A DNA stretch of 64,000 nucleotides from Gavia stellata (lineage: Eukaryota > Chordata > Aves > Gaviiformes > Gaviidae). The notes below the pieces were generated by a model. That model had not been told where the DNA came from and made no database searches. It was given only the letters and a program-made list of their open reading frames with translations. Location: contig NC_082608.1 of NCBI RefSeq assembly GCF_030936135.1, positions 7,535,035 to 7,599,034 on the forward strand, given 5' to 3'. Shown one piece after another: positions 43,117 to 58,100 of the stretch. The first letter of the stretch is position 1. Every line of letters begins with the position of its first letter. The position numbers and the translations under genes are program-made.

Positions 43117-46100
43117 CTTTGTGTGAAAAGAATTAGAAACTCTTGTGAAATTCTTCTGATTATTCACATTTTAAAAAAATCCCTAACCACTTAGAAATAA
43201 TTTCTTAGACATTCCAAGGCTCGTACGCTTACCTGGATTTTCCCAAGCTCCCCCGTACTCTCCATTCGGCTTGCTACATTAACAGTGTTGCCCCAAATAT
43301 CATACTGAGGTTTCCGGGCACCAATCACACCAGCAATCACAGGGCCATGATTTATCCCTGTGTAAACGAAAGCAGGTGTCATTACTGAAGTAGAAAGTTA
43401 CGCGATATCTAGCTTCATTATTAGCTATCATGTGCTTCAGGGAAAAAAAACCCCAAAACTTAACCCTGCAACACGTTTCTAGCAATCAGTATTACCACTG
43501 TTCTATAAATATTAGTGCTGAGGCTCAGGAGATGTGAAGTGACTCATTCATTGTAAAATGGGAAGTCCGAGAAAGAGCTAGGGCAAAGCTCATGCCAAAG
43601 CAAAATTCTTCCTTTTCTCCTTTTAATATATAGAAATAAACATTTGTATTATGACAATACTGTCTTCAGTCGACAGTTAATAACAAGGTACCTCCCTCTT
43701 CATCCGCACCTACAATTTTCTCCAAACTCAAGCAGCTGCAGTCTTTGTATTGCTCCCTCCAGTGACTAGAAAAGCTCATCCGCGAAGGAGCTTGGCATAT
43801 TTAAAAAGCCAGACTAGACAACACTACCTTCAGCTATTCAGCCTTTTATAATAATCCACATACTGTGTTCAGTGTTAAGAAGGGCTCCACAGCACTCAGC
43901 AATTTACCCAAGTCACACTACCTCATTTTTAATTTTTACGGAGCTGCAGAGTTCGTGTTCTTCACAAACTGAACTTACCAATACGTAAGCGGAAATTGTT
44001 AAAGGAATGTCGGTTGATGCCATCCAGTTTACTCATCAAGGCGATTCCATATTCCACCATAATACCAATGTGAGCATGCTGTCTTTCCTTATCCTACGCA
44101 ATTCATAACACACATTAATGATCAAATTACAACACAGAAGGTTATGTCAGGCTACTATTCCAAACCAGTACTATTACTGAATAAAGTACATGTTTATAAG
44201 GATGAGACCACTCACCCTTGTAACTGTGCAGAATTGCACAGTTCAACAAACATTCAAAATGGATTTAAAAACCACATTAAATTAAATTGGAATGGCTAGG
44301 AGGTGACAAGCATGATATGATTAAATTTTGTAACTAATTTATCTCTGTCCTTTAGGATGCCAGATTTAATTTTACATGTTTTGTATTATTACGTACGTGC
44401 ATCCTAATGCCATACACGAACCTGCTCTAGTGAAAGTGAGCCTGAGTACAGAAATCGGATTTAATTCTTTTGGGTGACAAACAGTTTCAGATTCAGATCT
44501 AACGTGGCACTTCAGGATTCTCTTTTTGTGCCAGTTCTCAGGTATCACAAAAAGCTTACTGTCCAATTCTGAGAAGGCCTGTTCTTTGGCAGCCATTCTT
44601 TGACTTCGCTATTATTAGAGCTACTCTGTTATGCATCTAGAAATGTTAAGCCACTGGAATCAAAGACTAAAGATGTAAAAAGTATGCTGGGGTTACAGAC
44701 TTAATACCTGCTTAGAAAAAAAATGGAACTAGGAGATAAATAGTGAACCCAACAGGAGACAATACACTTTTATCATCTTTTTCCACATTTCAGAAAGTCA
44801 CTCTTGCTGATTTACTTTTATATCACATTACATTTTGTTACTTTGAAACGCACTTATGTACACACAGAATACCAAAGGCAGATTTCGGAGACAACGTACC
44901 TGGTTGTTCTCTTGGCCTGGCGTAACACTGAGACCAGCTGCTGCCATGTAAGTGCTTCCAATGGTTTTTATTTTTTCAACACCACTAAATTTAGGTTTTA
45001 ACAAGAGCTGTTTGAAGGGAAGGAAAATAGAAACTTGAGACTTTAATGCCATATTTCAGTGTGGGGTTTAACCAGAAATCTCCTACTGTCTACAGTAAGC
45101 ATTAAACATCTCTAGAAATACTATCAATCGCATGAATGTTAGATAAGAAAGTACTGAGGGTTAGTTTCACAGTTTTGCTCTACTTGCTCACAGGAGAAAT
45201 AAAAGCACTGAAGTACTGAAATAAAGTCCTGAAATTCAGGACTTTCAGCCTATACTACTAATGCATTAGATGATGTAATTGAAAAACCCCATCAGATGGA
45301 AATATATCTTTCAAGATTGCAAGGCTGAACTCAGAATATTAGTTCAACGTAACAGCCTGTTTGCTCCTCTAATGCTCACAGATCTAGTGAAACATTTTAT
45401 TTTGCAGTAAATACGTAATCCAGTCCCTTTTTGCCAGAAGCTTAATTACCTCATCAAAATCAGCAATGATTTCATTTAACAGCCGCAAGCATTCCAGGCC
45501 TTCTTTATTGACATCACATTCAGTATAAAACACCTTAAAATCTGGTACTGATGCAAACATGACACAGACACAGTCATAAGATTGATGGTACCAGTCCTAC
45601 AGGAAAATAATATATTCACACATTGTCAGCAGTCACCTTCCACCACAGGTATTCAAAACTGTGATTATTGTTTGTAACCAGTAATCAAATTACAGTTTTC
45701 CTATGAAGTCAGCTACAGTTCTTTACAGTGGGCATCTCTTATTTTATCAGAAACATTACCAAAGTTGATTTGCCTGAGGAAAAGCTGAGGTATCTATGTA
45801 TCTGAAAGATTCTCATCTATTCTGGACAGTGCCAGTCTTATGACACTTACCACGGCTGTGAAATCAGCAATATTTATTCTGATGACATGCTGGCAGAATA
45901 AGATGGTTGTCTTAAAAGAAAAAAAATCATTATCGATGAACTTCTTACTGGGGTTGTTACCAAGGAGATACTATCTGTTCCTCAACTAACTTCTTTAAAA
46001 AGAAGGCCTATCTTCTCTGGTAAAATATGGTCTTTGGAAAGCAGTAAATCCTTTTTAAATATTTGCCAAACTCAAGCCGTGTCCTGAAGCCGAACTACCG

Positions 46101-49100
46101 ATTCTGAAAACAGATTTCAGAGACTGACACTAAAAGTTCATGTTTTTTTGAGGCCATCTGGATAACAGATTCTTGGGTTTACAAAGATCTGGGGATACAA
46201 ACAAGAGGCAAAGAGTGCAGAACCTTATAGTCTTCTGTGTGCTTGTTAGCAGGACATTCTACATCACAGAAGTCCAATTTACTGTCCTTCACATAGTAGA
46301 GATTAAACCTACCTCATTTCGTTTTTCACCAATGAAATAGGCAGCAACATGTGCTGGAAGTACGTTTTCCAGCAAAAGTCTGTTAACATTCTCCATAGTT
46401 TCAAACTGTTCATGTTCTTTTTTAAACTTATTCTTCCACAGGCAATCCAGTCGACAGTAATAGTCAATCTGCAAAGGGACCAAATACGATAAATTAAATC
46501 AATATAATAGCTTGCTGAAAAATATTAGTCAATTTATTCAAAAAGTGTAGTAGCAATAAAGTTTCTTCAAGGCCTTTTGAGCCTATATAGTTATGAAAAA
46601 TGTGCTTTGAGAACGAAGGTCAGAAAAATATGAAGCAGGCAGTATGCATGCATGTCATTTGGGTACCATCAGATGTATTTACCAAAAATGACATTTTAAT
46701 AATATGGTGATTATTTTTTACCTTGAATCACTGCCTTGATTTAGGATGAATATTAACATATAAATACAGATAGATCCAAATTGGAAGAATTTGAAAGTTC
46801 TGACTTCTGTAATGCAAACTCTATTGATAAATATAAAAATGTTCCCACCCTTTCACAGTAAAAATTTTTGCATTATCTATAACTAAGTACAAGTAAGTAC
46901 ATTATCTACAACTAAGTACAAGAATACAAAAAAAAGATAAAAATATATACTAATTTAGAGCACAATTTCAATTAACAACACTTTTGCATTTTATTTGAAT
47001 CAACTTGCTGCAAGTAAAAGTACTAACCTATTGCTTTTTAAATACATACCTGTTTTGCAAGTAAAATTAGGGTTATGTAGAACAGAACCAGATATAAATT
47101 AGTCATTATCCTTGGCTCTTTGATGAAAAGCCTGATAACAAAAAAGCAATACAGTCATCTGTATCCTTTAAGAAAATCCACATGATTAAGGGTTGGAAGG
47201 GGAAGAGGAGGGGAAGAAGAGCATAGCAGAAGAGGGTGTCTTTGTTCAGACATACAGCACAAGTGTTAGGTCCTATCCTAATAACGAGAAAGGATTATCA
47301 TTCAGTTCAGTACATGAACAGCTTTCACATAATGACAAAATGGGTGCTGAAACCTTGTTAAGTAGCTATTGTAGTGAGATGTTCAAGTAAACATGACTAT
47401 CTTAATGGAGCCATCTTAATTTCCATTGCACTGAGTTGCAGCTTTCCACCCCTCTGCCCCACAAAAACACAGCCAATAAAACCCTGAAGTAGGAAAAGAG
47501 ACTTTCTTATTTGTGGAAGGAAAGATGATAACAAATAAAAACCCACATTACTAAAACAAAGACAGTCATTAAATCACACCCGTATATAGTTCCATACAAG
47601 TCTGAGATGCCACTCATTTCATAGTAAGATCAGTCTATCTTACCACATCTATTAATTTTAACAAATGCATCAAACTAAATTCTCATTTTATGAATAGCCT
47701 GGGATTTAGAGGCTAAATTAAGAGCTCGTTTAGGTTTTTTTAAGCTGTGCTGACGGATCACAGTTAGCCTCTGCAAAATAAATTTATCCTAATCTTCAAC
47801 TATGAGACTATGCTGAGAATCTGAGAAAGACCTACAAATGAAGAGTAAAACCCTTCCACATGATTTCTCTTAAGTATTTTTATAGTTTCTTCAGTTAGAT
47901 CAGGTAGATTGCTGTTACTTTGCAAAATATGTGCAGTTAGTAAGGTAAGTAAATGAAGAGTTCACTATCCTATTGACTAGCAAGGTCTCGCAAGCACAGC
48001 TTGAGCATCAGACTTCAGCAAGGCTTTTCTTCATAGTTCAACAGAAGATCAACCTTATTATGAGATTAATATTCTACGCCCTAGTCTTTAATGTAAGCTA
48101 AGCTTCCAGAGATCTCAGAAGCCACATTACAGAATTTTTCAGAAAACACACACTTAAAAAAAAAAAAAAAAAAACCACCAAAAAAAGTGATGTGGTCTAA
48201 CATGATTTCCATGTCATTAACTTTACAGAAAGGTTTGTAATGTCTGACTTAGATGATTTTGATGTTTCAGTATTCCAGTAAGTGTACACAAATCTAACAC
48301 CTCCATAACATTATTGTCAGTTATAAGAACCTTTACACTGCACCTGGTACTGTTGTCATAGAAGCTCAAGTTTCTATGCTGAAGGTTATTAAAAATGATG
48401 AGGTATACAGTCACAGCAATGGACAGGAGGAGAACTTTGAGTTCGAAGCTCATCTGAAGAAATACCGAGCAAGCAATGAACCCCAATATGCAGCAGTAAG
48501 CATAATACTGTAAAAGAAGAATTTAAAAAGCAGTTGCATTATTCAGGCTTTATCTCGAAGAGACTTTCAAACCATAGCAAATGTTCTAAGTTCATGATCA
48601 TTGTAATTTAAACAGAAGAAATTACAATCATTTGCTAAATACACTTAAAGCTTTATTTTTAATTGCACTAAAAGGCTGAACTTTTTTTTTAGTTCACTTT
48701 TTTAATTTGTTAAACAAAAATATTTAAACAAAAAGCATCACACCAACATAAGCAGTGTCAGATAAAAACTGAAGAGTGTTGAGAGTTTATCTTCTGAAGT
48801 CTACTAATTTAAGCAAATATTTATTTAAAGGTCAAGACTAACCTAATGTAGGTTCATAGTCCAGTGAACAGGCGCTGAATCAGGAACTCCAGCATTCTGG
48901 TCCTATTTTTGACAGTGCTCCCCCTTTGTAACCTTAAGCAGATACCACATTCCCATCTCTCCCACCTGTAACACGTGAAGACCATGACCTGTGCTCCAAC
49001 CTTAGACACAGCTCCTTCACAGGAGCTTTGATGCTAATAAGCATTATCAAGCTAGGGCCATTATCCAATGGAATTACTGAAGATTCTCCCAGAGGAAATC

Positions 49101-52100
49101 ACAGTTCAGGCATGGTGTCCAAGGTCAGCATGCAGCTGGGAGCATTAAAACTGTCAGGTGGTACAAAGTGTGTCGCGCAGACAGGATTGCTCCCTGCAGG
49201 CACAGGTGTAAGATGCTGAGGTAGCGTACTTTAGTCTACAAACAACTCCAAAATTTCCTCAGCTTCTGCTCCTCAAGAGTTTATTATTCTTTATGTACAA
49301 AGCACTGTCTTTCACTCATAATAGCACAGACCTATCACAGATCTGGGAGATTCCTAGCCAAACAGTTAATGTTTCTGCTGAAGCGAATGAAACCAGAACA
49401 ATTATTGGGGTAACTCAGGATCAGAGCCCATATAGTAACATATTATACCAACTCTGTCATCCTAAAGGCATTGAGTCTACCCTCCAAAAGGTAATGAACA
49501 CTCACAGTTATAACACTGAAGGCAAGCCTCTGAAAAAGAAACCACTACCTAGAGAACACTACACAGGTCTGTTGGCCATTTAACCCCTTTCACTCCTATC
49601 TCGATACTTTACTGGGACACCTGCAATTACAGCTCTCATCTCTCAGACTTGAACATAATCATCATCCTGCTCTACTGCTTTTTCCTCAAAGTTTTGGATC
49701 TACTTTTAAGTCTGAACTTTCAAAAAATTGCAAAGCCATAATTTATTCAGCACAGCAACAGCAGCTGAAACATCTTGATTTCATGAAGAACTTTTCTGCT
49801 GTCAGATACCTAAAAATGCTGTGTTTTATACAGCAACAGAACCTGCCAGCTGTCAGTAATATATACAATATTCAAAGATCTGTGTTTAAAGTAACATGTA
49901 TTCACTACTTACAGTTTCCTCCACGCAGGATTGAGTTGTGTTTCCAAAAAGCTGATTTACAGATGTGCAAGAACAGAAAATTATCAGATGAGTACAGTGT
50001 GCATTATATATATGTGTAACTTATCATTTGTCATAAGGACTTGAATGAAAGCATCCTCACACAACCTGCTGCGCATTGTTCAAAAATGTGTCTATCATCT
50101 AAAGGGGCGGCAAGGTGACAAAGGAGCATCCCAAACGTTTGGATGATCTCAAAATAGAATGCTACTTTGGAATTAAAGAGATAAAAAATGAAACCCTCAG
50201 AAATAACACTTTTCTGTCACTAGTAAGTGCTGAACCTATCATTATAGAAATGCTAGAGGACATCTTTCAAATGTGCAGAGTAACCAAAATAAACCAAGAC
50301 TTCAGCTTTATTCATGAGTACTCCAGACTTTTGAAAATCCCTAAAAGATGCAGAGTAAAGCCATAGCTAATGATAGAAAATCTCCCCAGAACTGCCTTAT
50401 GGCATGAGTAAGTCTTTGTGTTCAACGATTTAAAAATTCTATCTTTATAAAAAGTTGAAAAAAATATCAAAATGCTGCCATCCATCTACATTATACACAC
50501 CATCCAAGACTCATTTCATTTTAATCTTAGAAATGAAGACGGTACTCTACTTACATACGTGGTAGCACACAGGTCATTTGATCCCGTAACGTTTGCAGGT
50601 TTGTTCTTTTCAGTAGTCTTGATTTATTGGAAGAAAAAAACACAACAACAAAACCACCATACAAACTTTTTAGCAGGTAGTCACTAATTTTAAGTTTTTT
50701 CTCCATATATTATACAATGAGTCCTGATCTGGTTGCCCTTTCACTGCTACTGCAATGTAAATGTTGAAATACAGTTATATCCCATATAGTTGTATTAAAC
50801 ATATATGCACACACAAGGTGCAAGAAGGTTAAAATTGCCAAGTATTCACTTACTTATTTTTTAATTCGGGGTAAAGTTTCACATTATGGCTATGCTAATC
50901 TAACAGCTAGCTGGCACAAACACGTGGTTCTGTCTCACCCCCCAGTTTCACAGCTGCTGTTCCTGTTTTCTTTTAGGCTGTCTCCGGTGGTGTTCATCTG
51001 ACACCACTGGGAGTCAATTCAAGGACCTAAGCCAGCAGAAAAACAACCCTACAAAAGAAAATTAAGCATTTTCTGCAGTATGGCTTTCAGAATAAACTCC
51101 CCATGGAATCAGAATAATGGCAGACCAAGCACGTGGGATCAGAAGGACATCACTTTCAGTAGGTACCTATCAGATAGGTTTAACCGTTAACATGATGTGT
51201 CACATACAGCTTATTTTAAAAACCCACAGCAGAGTGGTCTTGAGCATGAGATTACTCCAAAGGGTTGTTTTTCAAATGTATGTACCCCAGGTGCAATACA
51301 ATACTCAAAGTTAAAAGACAGATGCCATTTGCATCTTAATCTAGCAGTAACTACCCACAATGTCTTTGGTTTTAAAAGAGAGCCAAGCTATATTGTTCCC
51401 TCCCCCATCTGCACTATTACTAGCTAGTGCAAATAGCACAGTAAACTGCTTAAAACATTTAAACCCACATTAAAAAAAAATGGAAGACGATCTTAGTGAT
51501 GAGGGTTACAATCAATAGTAATTACAAATGCCATCTTGAAAGCAAGGAAAGGTGGTGTAAACGAGAACTCAAGTCCGTCACGTGTACTTTTAGTTCTACA
51601 AACTGGGAGTTTTTACTTTTAATGCTTTTACATTGACATTGTGCATTATCCTTGTGTAAATCAACTCATGTTGCAAATCAGACATGAGAAAAAGCAGCAA
51701 AAAGCAACAGTACTTGATGAAAAGAATACAGGAAGTTACTTAAACTGTGGATGTTACAATAAGGTCACAGAAGAAAGATAATGTGATTACTTACCAAATT
51801 AAAAATGGCTATAATCAACAAAGCACCTATAGTGATGACTGCTAAAGGAAGTCTAAGTAAAGGCATTGTTTCCACCTTTTCTGAGACAGCACAAATATGG
51901 CGCAGGAAAGGCCACTGTTCTGAGCAGCACTTCTGTAAACAAAATTAGTTTGTTTCAGTAACATGGATAACACTTTGATACATGGGAATAAATATTTCTA
52001 AATATGAAATGTTTTTTCTCTGGAGGAGAGTGTCAAGAGTCTTCATTGGAATCCTAATGTAGAACTATGATTCTAGTCATTCAGATTAAATGCCTAATGC

Positions 52101-55100
52101 CTTTCCACAACTGACAAGAGAGATAATGCTTCCTTATTTCAAAGAGGCTGGGTGCTAAAATTTTCTGAATTTCTGCTTTAAAAATATAAAATTAGGATCT
52201 GGTTGAAAGTTCTAAAGAAATTTTACTAAAATATAGTGACAACCTATGTTGTATTTTTTAGTTATAAAGCTATAACATTATATTTGGAACTACATTTTCA
52301 ATATTCAGATGACTAAATCAAAACCAATCGATCATAGACAGTCCCCTTTCTTGCCATCCTTATACCCTCCATTTGTTGCTATAGAGAAAAACATCTAGTA
52401 AAGCATATACTTTTAACAATTGCAAGCATTATTCAAGGATGCTATATCAAAACACTCGCAGCATTAAAACTCGTCTGATGCAATTGCAATCATGGCATTT
52501 TCTTTTCTCTGTGTGTTTTCACGTATGTAGAAACCATACGTGCATACATATACACATACCTCCCTCTCTACATAAACAAATATATACACACATATATCTA
52601 AAAATCCATCCACTCATATATATAGATATATAAAACCACCATATATACATAAAATCCATACATGCTATCTAACTGTACTTTTAAATTAATCATAAAACTT
52701 TATCCCAGGTACAGAGTGCATTTTTTTTTTTCTTTCCCTTTTACACAACTGGAACCTGGCTCTGTGAGAGACCGTTTCTTTCTGTGGCAGTTTTCCTGGG
52801 AGACCACCATCACCACTCTGCAATAGGATGATGGTGGCATGTTCTCAACAGAACTTCAGAATTCCCTCTCACCCTTGGTCTAGCACAACACAGATTTGAT
52901 GAGTGTAAGGAACTCTCTAAAATCCCTTCCCTCTCCCACCCCTGCCTCCAGATAGTTCTTGGACTGGAGGATTATTTTTTTTTATTTTGTATCATTGAAC
53001 TCTACATCTCTATGGTCTGTCTCTATGTCACCATATATTTTTAAACAGTAATTGCATACGTTTAATAACGCAAAGAAAAAGGAACTACAAATGCAAAGTG
53101 TCCTAATTGAGGTAATGGTGAATTTGGAATTCTAACAGCTATGAAATTGTTGCCAATAAATTATTCATATGTTTGTAATTTTCATGGAGCTTTATAAATG
53201 ATTATGAAAACTAATCTTGCATTCAAACTTATTTTGATTTTAATATTGTTTCCAGTATAGAAAATACCAGGATTTACAACCAAAATTACTGTTAAGGACA
53301 AACATAAAAATAAAAATAAATTTAAAAAACCCAATCCCACTCAACAAGTGTTAATATCTTCCTCCTCCCTCCTACCCATCTATTCTGGCACCCAAATAAT
53401 TCTGCATTACAGTGAGAATTTGCAGACATCAAAACCTGTTTCAGGCAATGAAATCTTCTGGTAACCTGAGGTTCAAGGCTCCTGTAACTCCTATTCAAAT
53501 TAACAGCGTAATTCATCATCCTAAAAGATAAACCTAGTTGCCAAATCACATCCATCCACTTTTGAAAACAGTAAACTTTTTTTATTTAAATAAACTTACC
53601 ATACATTTCCCAGCAAAGCACACAAACAAAATAAGTACAATGATGACTGCAACAATGCCAAAGGAAATTCCTAGTTTTGCAGTTCTAAACAGAAGAGAAA
53701 GCATTAAACAAACCAGTGTTAAATGAAAAAAAATTTCAAACAGCAATTCAGACTAATGTTTGCTAACACTGTTTCTCTAAATTTAAATAGATTTTTTCTT
53801 CTAACAGTACTGGATGACCATTGCACATGTTATTGTTGCTCTGTTGCACAAATATTACTTTAAGATATTCTACTCCTTACTGACAGCCTGAACTACTACC
53901 CCATGCGTAAACCACATGGAAATTGCACTGCAACAGCCATGAAAAACAAATATGCCATAATTTTCAGAATTATGAAACATCTGCTTTCTTGGAGGTATAA
54001 GAAGAAGCTCAAAGTTCCCTCCTTGTATCTCTACAGACAAAAGGATCACTGAGCACATTTTAACCAGCTAATCCCATCTTTCCATTGCTCACTCAATGTG
54101 CTTACAACCAACTATCGTTATAAAATAGTATTTCTCACTTAACTGATCCTGTGTGTACTAAGCAAACACAGTATTGAAGAAATATTTCTATTTTATTTTC
54201 ATACTGTTTCATACTGTTGTTGGCTCTTACGCCAACAACATAAATGCACTCCTTTATTAAGGGGTAAATTAGTCGTAAGAGGTGTATGTTTCTTAAACAT
54301 AAACCCTCAGGAACTCCAAGAGACTTTAAAAAGTTTCATGCACGTGAGTTTCACTTTAGCTATTGGTTAATTTGAATTATAAATTACTAAAATACTGACA
54401 CTTACTTTGGCATTATAAACATCTGTATCAGAAATATACAGAGGAACACAAAACTGGCACATGCGAAGTAACTCTTCAGTTTTAGAATAGGAATGGTGCG
54501 ATACTGAAACACAGAATATAATAAATCTTAAGGATAATTCCAGGGTCTTTTTAAATTCTATTACATTTTTGTGATGACACTTATATGCAGATTTATACTA
54601 TACTGTTAAAAATATACATAGACCTAAAAAAGAACAAAAGAAAACCATCAAATAAAATTCACTTGAACATCTATCAAGAAAAACAGCCCAGTTCAAAGGA
54701 TAATTTCAAATCTAGAGGGAAATCCACCGAGTGTGTAAATCAGCACTTCACCAATGCACTTAAGTCAAAATCCTTATAAAAAAAGGATATACACAGAAGT
54801 AAACCTAAAGTGTATATATGCACACACACTCCAGTAACTACATACAGTACACCATAGCACAGTAAATTAAAGAACAGTTATTCAAACAGAAATAGTACAC
54901 TGTACCTAACAAATAACAGTATTATACTTGCAATGAAACAACCACAGAAAGCAAAGTATTGTCGTTATGGATGCAGAAATACTTTAAAAAAAAAAAAAAA
55001 ACTCATTACTTTTGAGAGAAGTTCTTCATATATTAAAGTTGCCAAACTCCTACTAACTCCCTTATGGCAAGAATTTAATCACAGATTAGAGACAATCTCC

Positions 55101-58100
55101 TTTAATCTACAGAATTAGCATTCTCAAGGAAGAATGACTAACTCAAATGAATCATGACATCTGCTTTCTATTAGTTACTAAAAACCGCTTTGGATGTGCA
55201 GTCACCTCCAGAATCCAGTTTCAGAATTAAAACAGTCAGTTTCAAATATATTCTTACGCTGCTCTGAAGCGCAAATCAAAGGCCAAAAAGGGTTATTTTG
55301 CTCTTACCAACCTCTTTTTCAAGACCGGGTTCTGCAAAAATCAGTGAAAATCCACAGAAGTCATCCGATTTGCCACACCACGGACTGCATTCAAAGAGAC
55401 ACACATTACAAAACGTATGCAACAGGCCAAGGAGAGTATGCAAAAGCATCGTTGTAGTTGATACTCCATAGTATACAGGGTGAGAGTGCCACTGTTTTAC
55501 ACACATTGGACAGTTCTACAAGGTCTTCATGCTTCATAACATAACATATGAGCAGTTACGTTTTTATGTAGCTGACAGACAGATCCAGAACACACTCGCA
55601 GACATCAGCATCTGCCAGTTACATGCAAAATGTAACCCCAGACCTTCCCTAAGGTTTACAAATAGGAAAGTATAATAGCAGATGTTAGACATGGCTCACA
55701 GCCTCCAAAAACTTCCCCTAAATAATATCAGGCCCCTATTAGAAATAGTTGAGGTACAGTGATAACAGCCTTGATATAATTTAGATGAAAGAAAGAGTTT
55801 TTCTTCTCAAATTCACTTTTTACATTTGATAGGAATTTAAATACTGTATTTTAAATTTAAAAAAAACAACAAACAACATTGCCTGTGTTTGTCTGCTTTT
55901 AAATGCAAATGTAGTGCCAAATGCACCACCTGCTACTGATAGACCATTTACCTTCAGTGAACCAGACACTAAAGCAATTTTATTATTACCCCCAAAAATA
56001 TGTTTTGATTTTATACATAGGTTTTGTTCAGGACTGCACCCCATTTCCTGACACTTCTTATTTTAATAAACAGAACACAAACATTAACTTCCTGTCCCAT
56101 CCTACACTGCAGTTTGGCTCATTACTTCAGGTAGTCATAAGAAGCAAAGCAGTAATTTTACCATTTTATAGTACTATACCACATTAAACAGCTAGACTAA
56201 CCATTGGCTTCTTGCTATAATAGTGCAGTAATACTCTCATTACATTCAACTTAAAACCAGAAAGGAACTAAAATATGTAAAAAACAAAGACCAAAAAAAG
56301 GCAAGACAAAAATCCTGGTAACTTTTAATTCTTGAGAAGTAAATTTTATATCTAGACTTAAAATTAAGAATGCAGATTATTCTCAAAGAAAAGATGAAGG
56401 AAAAAAAAATACTGCATACTTAGTTGAACTGAGGCCCTCAATGGTTGACATCATTTCATCATAAATATCTTCCTCTATCCTTCCCTTCTGAGATGAATTT
56501 CTGAGAATGAAATGAAGTCCACGTATCAAATGCTGTTCAGAAATAATTAATGGCTACAGAGCATCATTCTTTCCCAGTACACAAGTGGGGTGAGCTACCA
56601 GGGAAAAGTTAAACAAGCATGCTCCACACAGATAAACATATACATCTGTAAACACTTTACTCAGCATTTCTCTAGTTACACAAATCATGCATTTTTCAAG
56701 ACAATATTTCGATAAACTAAGAGAATGTTTCATAGGTGAAAATCACCTACTTAGTTAACTCAGTGGTACAGGTACCATTGTAAGCATTTCTACATATAGT
56801 GCCAACTTTTATTACACTACAATGGCATATATTAATACTACTTGTATTTTACGTATCTTGTAATATATATATATTTACTTATAATATTATGTTAAACTGT
56901 AGGTATTTTATACTATAATATTTACAAACAAATCTAGCATCTATGAGTAAGAAAACTAAAAGCTGAGGTAGCACAAGCGGTTACCATATATACATGTATA
57001 CAATATATGACATGTTTTGATTTGTTTTCCACTGCTCTTTAGGTCTCTTACTTTCCTACTCCCTTCCATCCTGCTAAAGTCCATAAAGCAAAATGCAACC
57101 TGAATGACTGAGGGGCCAGTCAGATGAAGGGGGGGAAGCTCCTTCTAGAGTCTGCTAACAATAACAAACATGAATTGAGAAGTCTTAAAGGCCAAAGATT
57201 TAGCTTAATGTTTCTAATGCAGGAATACCATACACAGAGTGATTAATCAACCAAAACATCACACGCTTACAGTACACTGAACTGCAAGAGGAGCACAGCA
57301 TCACATATTTTAAAAAAAGAAGGAACTTGACAAACCTATCAGAAGTTCTCTGGCGCCCCGTGGAACACAAAGGTATTTCCTAAATCAAATAAGGAATTAA
57401 GAATAAGCTATACACTCAGTAAATGGCAAACAACCATTAAAAATAAACCTCAGGAAGCTGCCAAAAACATTTTTATTCACAAATAAAAATCAAGAAGCAT
57501 TCTCAAATAGAAAAGCTTATAAAAATCAACCCTTTCCAGCAATGTTTTCTGCTTTAACAAGTGAGGATTTTCTGACCAAAAAAAATGCTAGTAAATAATT
57601 GAACACATCTTTCCTCTTTTTTTTTTTCTCCACACACTGAAAAAACTAACATCAGCAGAGGCAAGTAGACTGGAAACCACTTCCACAAACCTGAATGGAT
57701 GGACACTTAATTTAAAATTTACTACAGCTATCTGTCCACAGAGAGTAGTACAGCCTTGCTGCGCCTCCAGAAGCACACCTAAAAGCATGTACATCTCCTC
57801 CCTTCAGCTTTCAGGAAAGGCAGATGGAAGGAAAAATTAGTTTTCTTAAATTTTAAAATCTTAAAACTCTTAAGAGTTCTTAATCTTAAAAATTCTTTAC
57901 TGATAAAATCCTGTTGTAGGCAGAGCATGTGGAGGGACTGTTTATTTTCTATACATTTTAAAGTAAATGTTGAGTGCGTCTGGAGTCTGGGATAAATTAT
58001 CTTTTTTCCAAAACCACATGTAGCAAGCAGGACCCCAAGATGGAAAAATGTCAGGGGAAAAAAGATAGTTTCAAAGTTTTACTTTGCAGGTTTACTATGA

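Noticed and set aside
49293-50366. Two + strand frames of 96 and 83 codons in an ADCY7 intron
   Set aside because: No family resemblance, no splice logic and no similarity to each other; they are consistent with chance.
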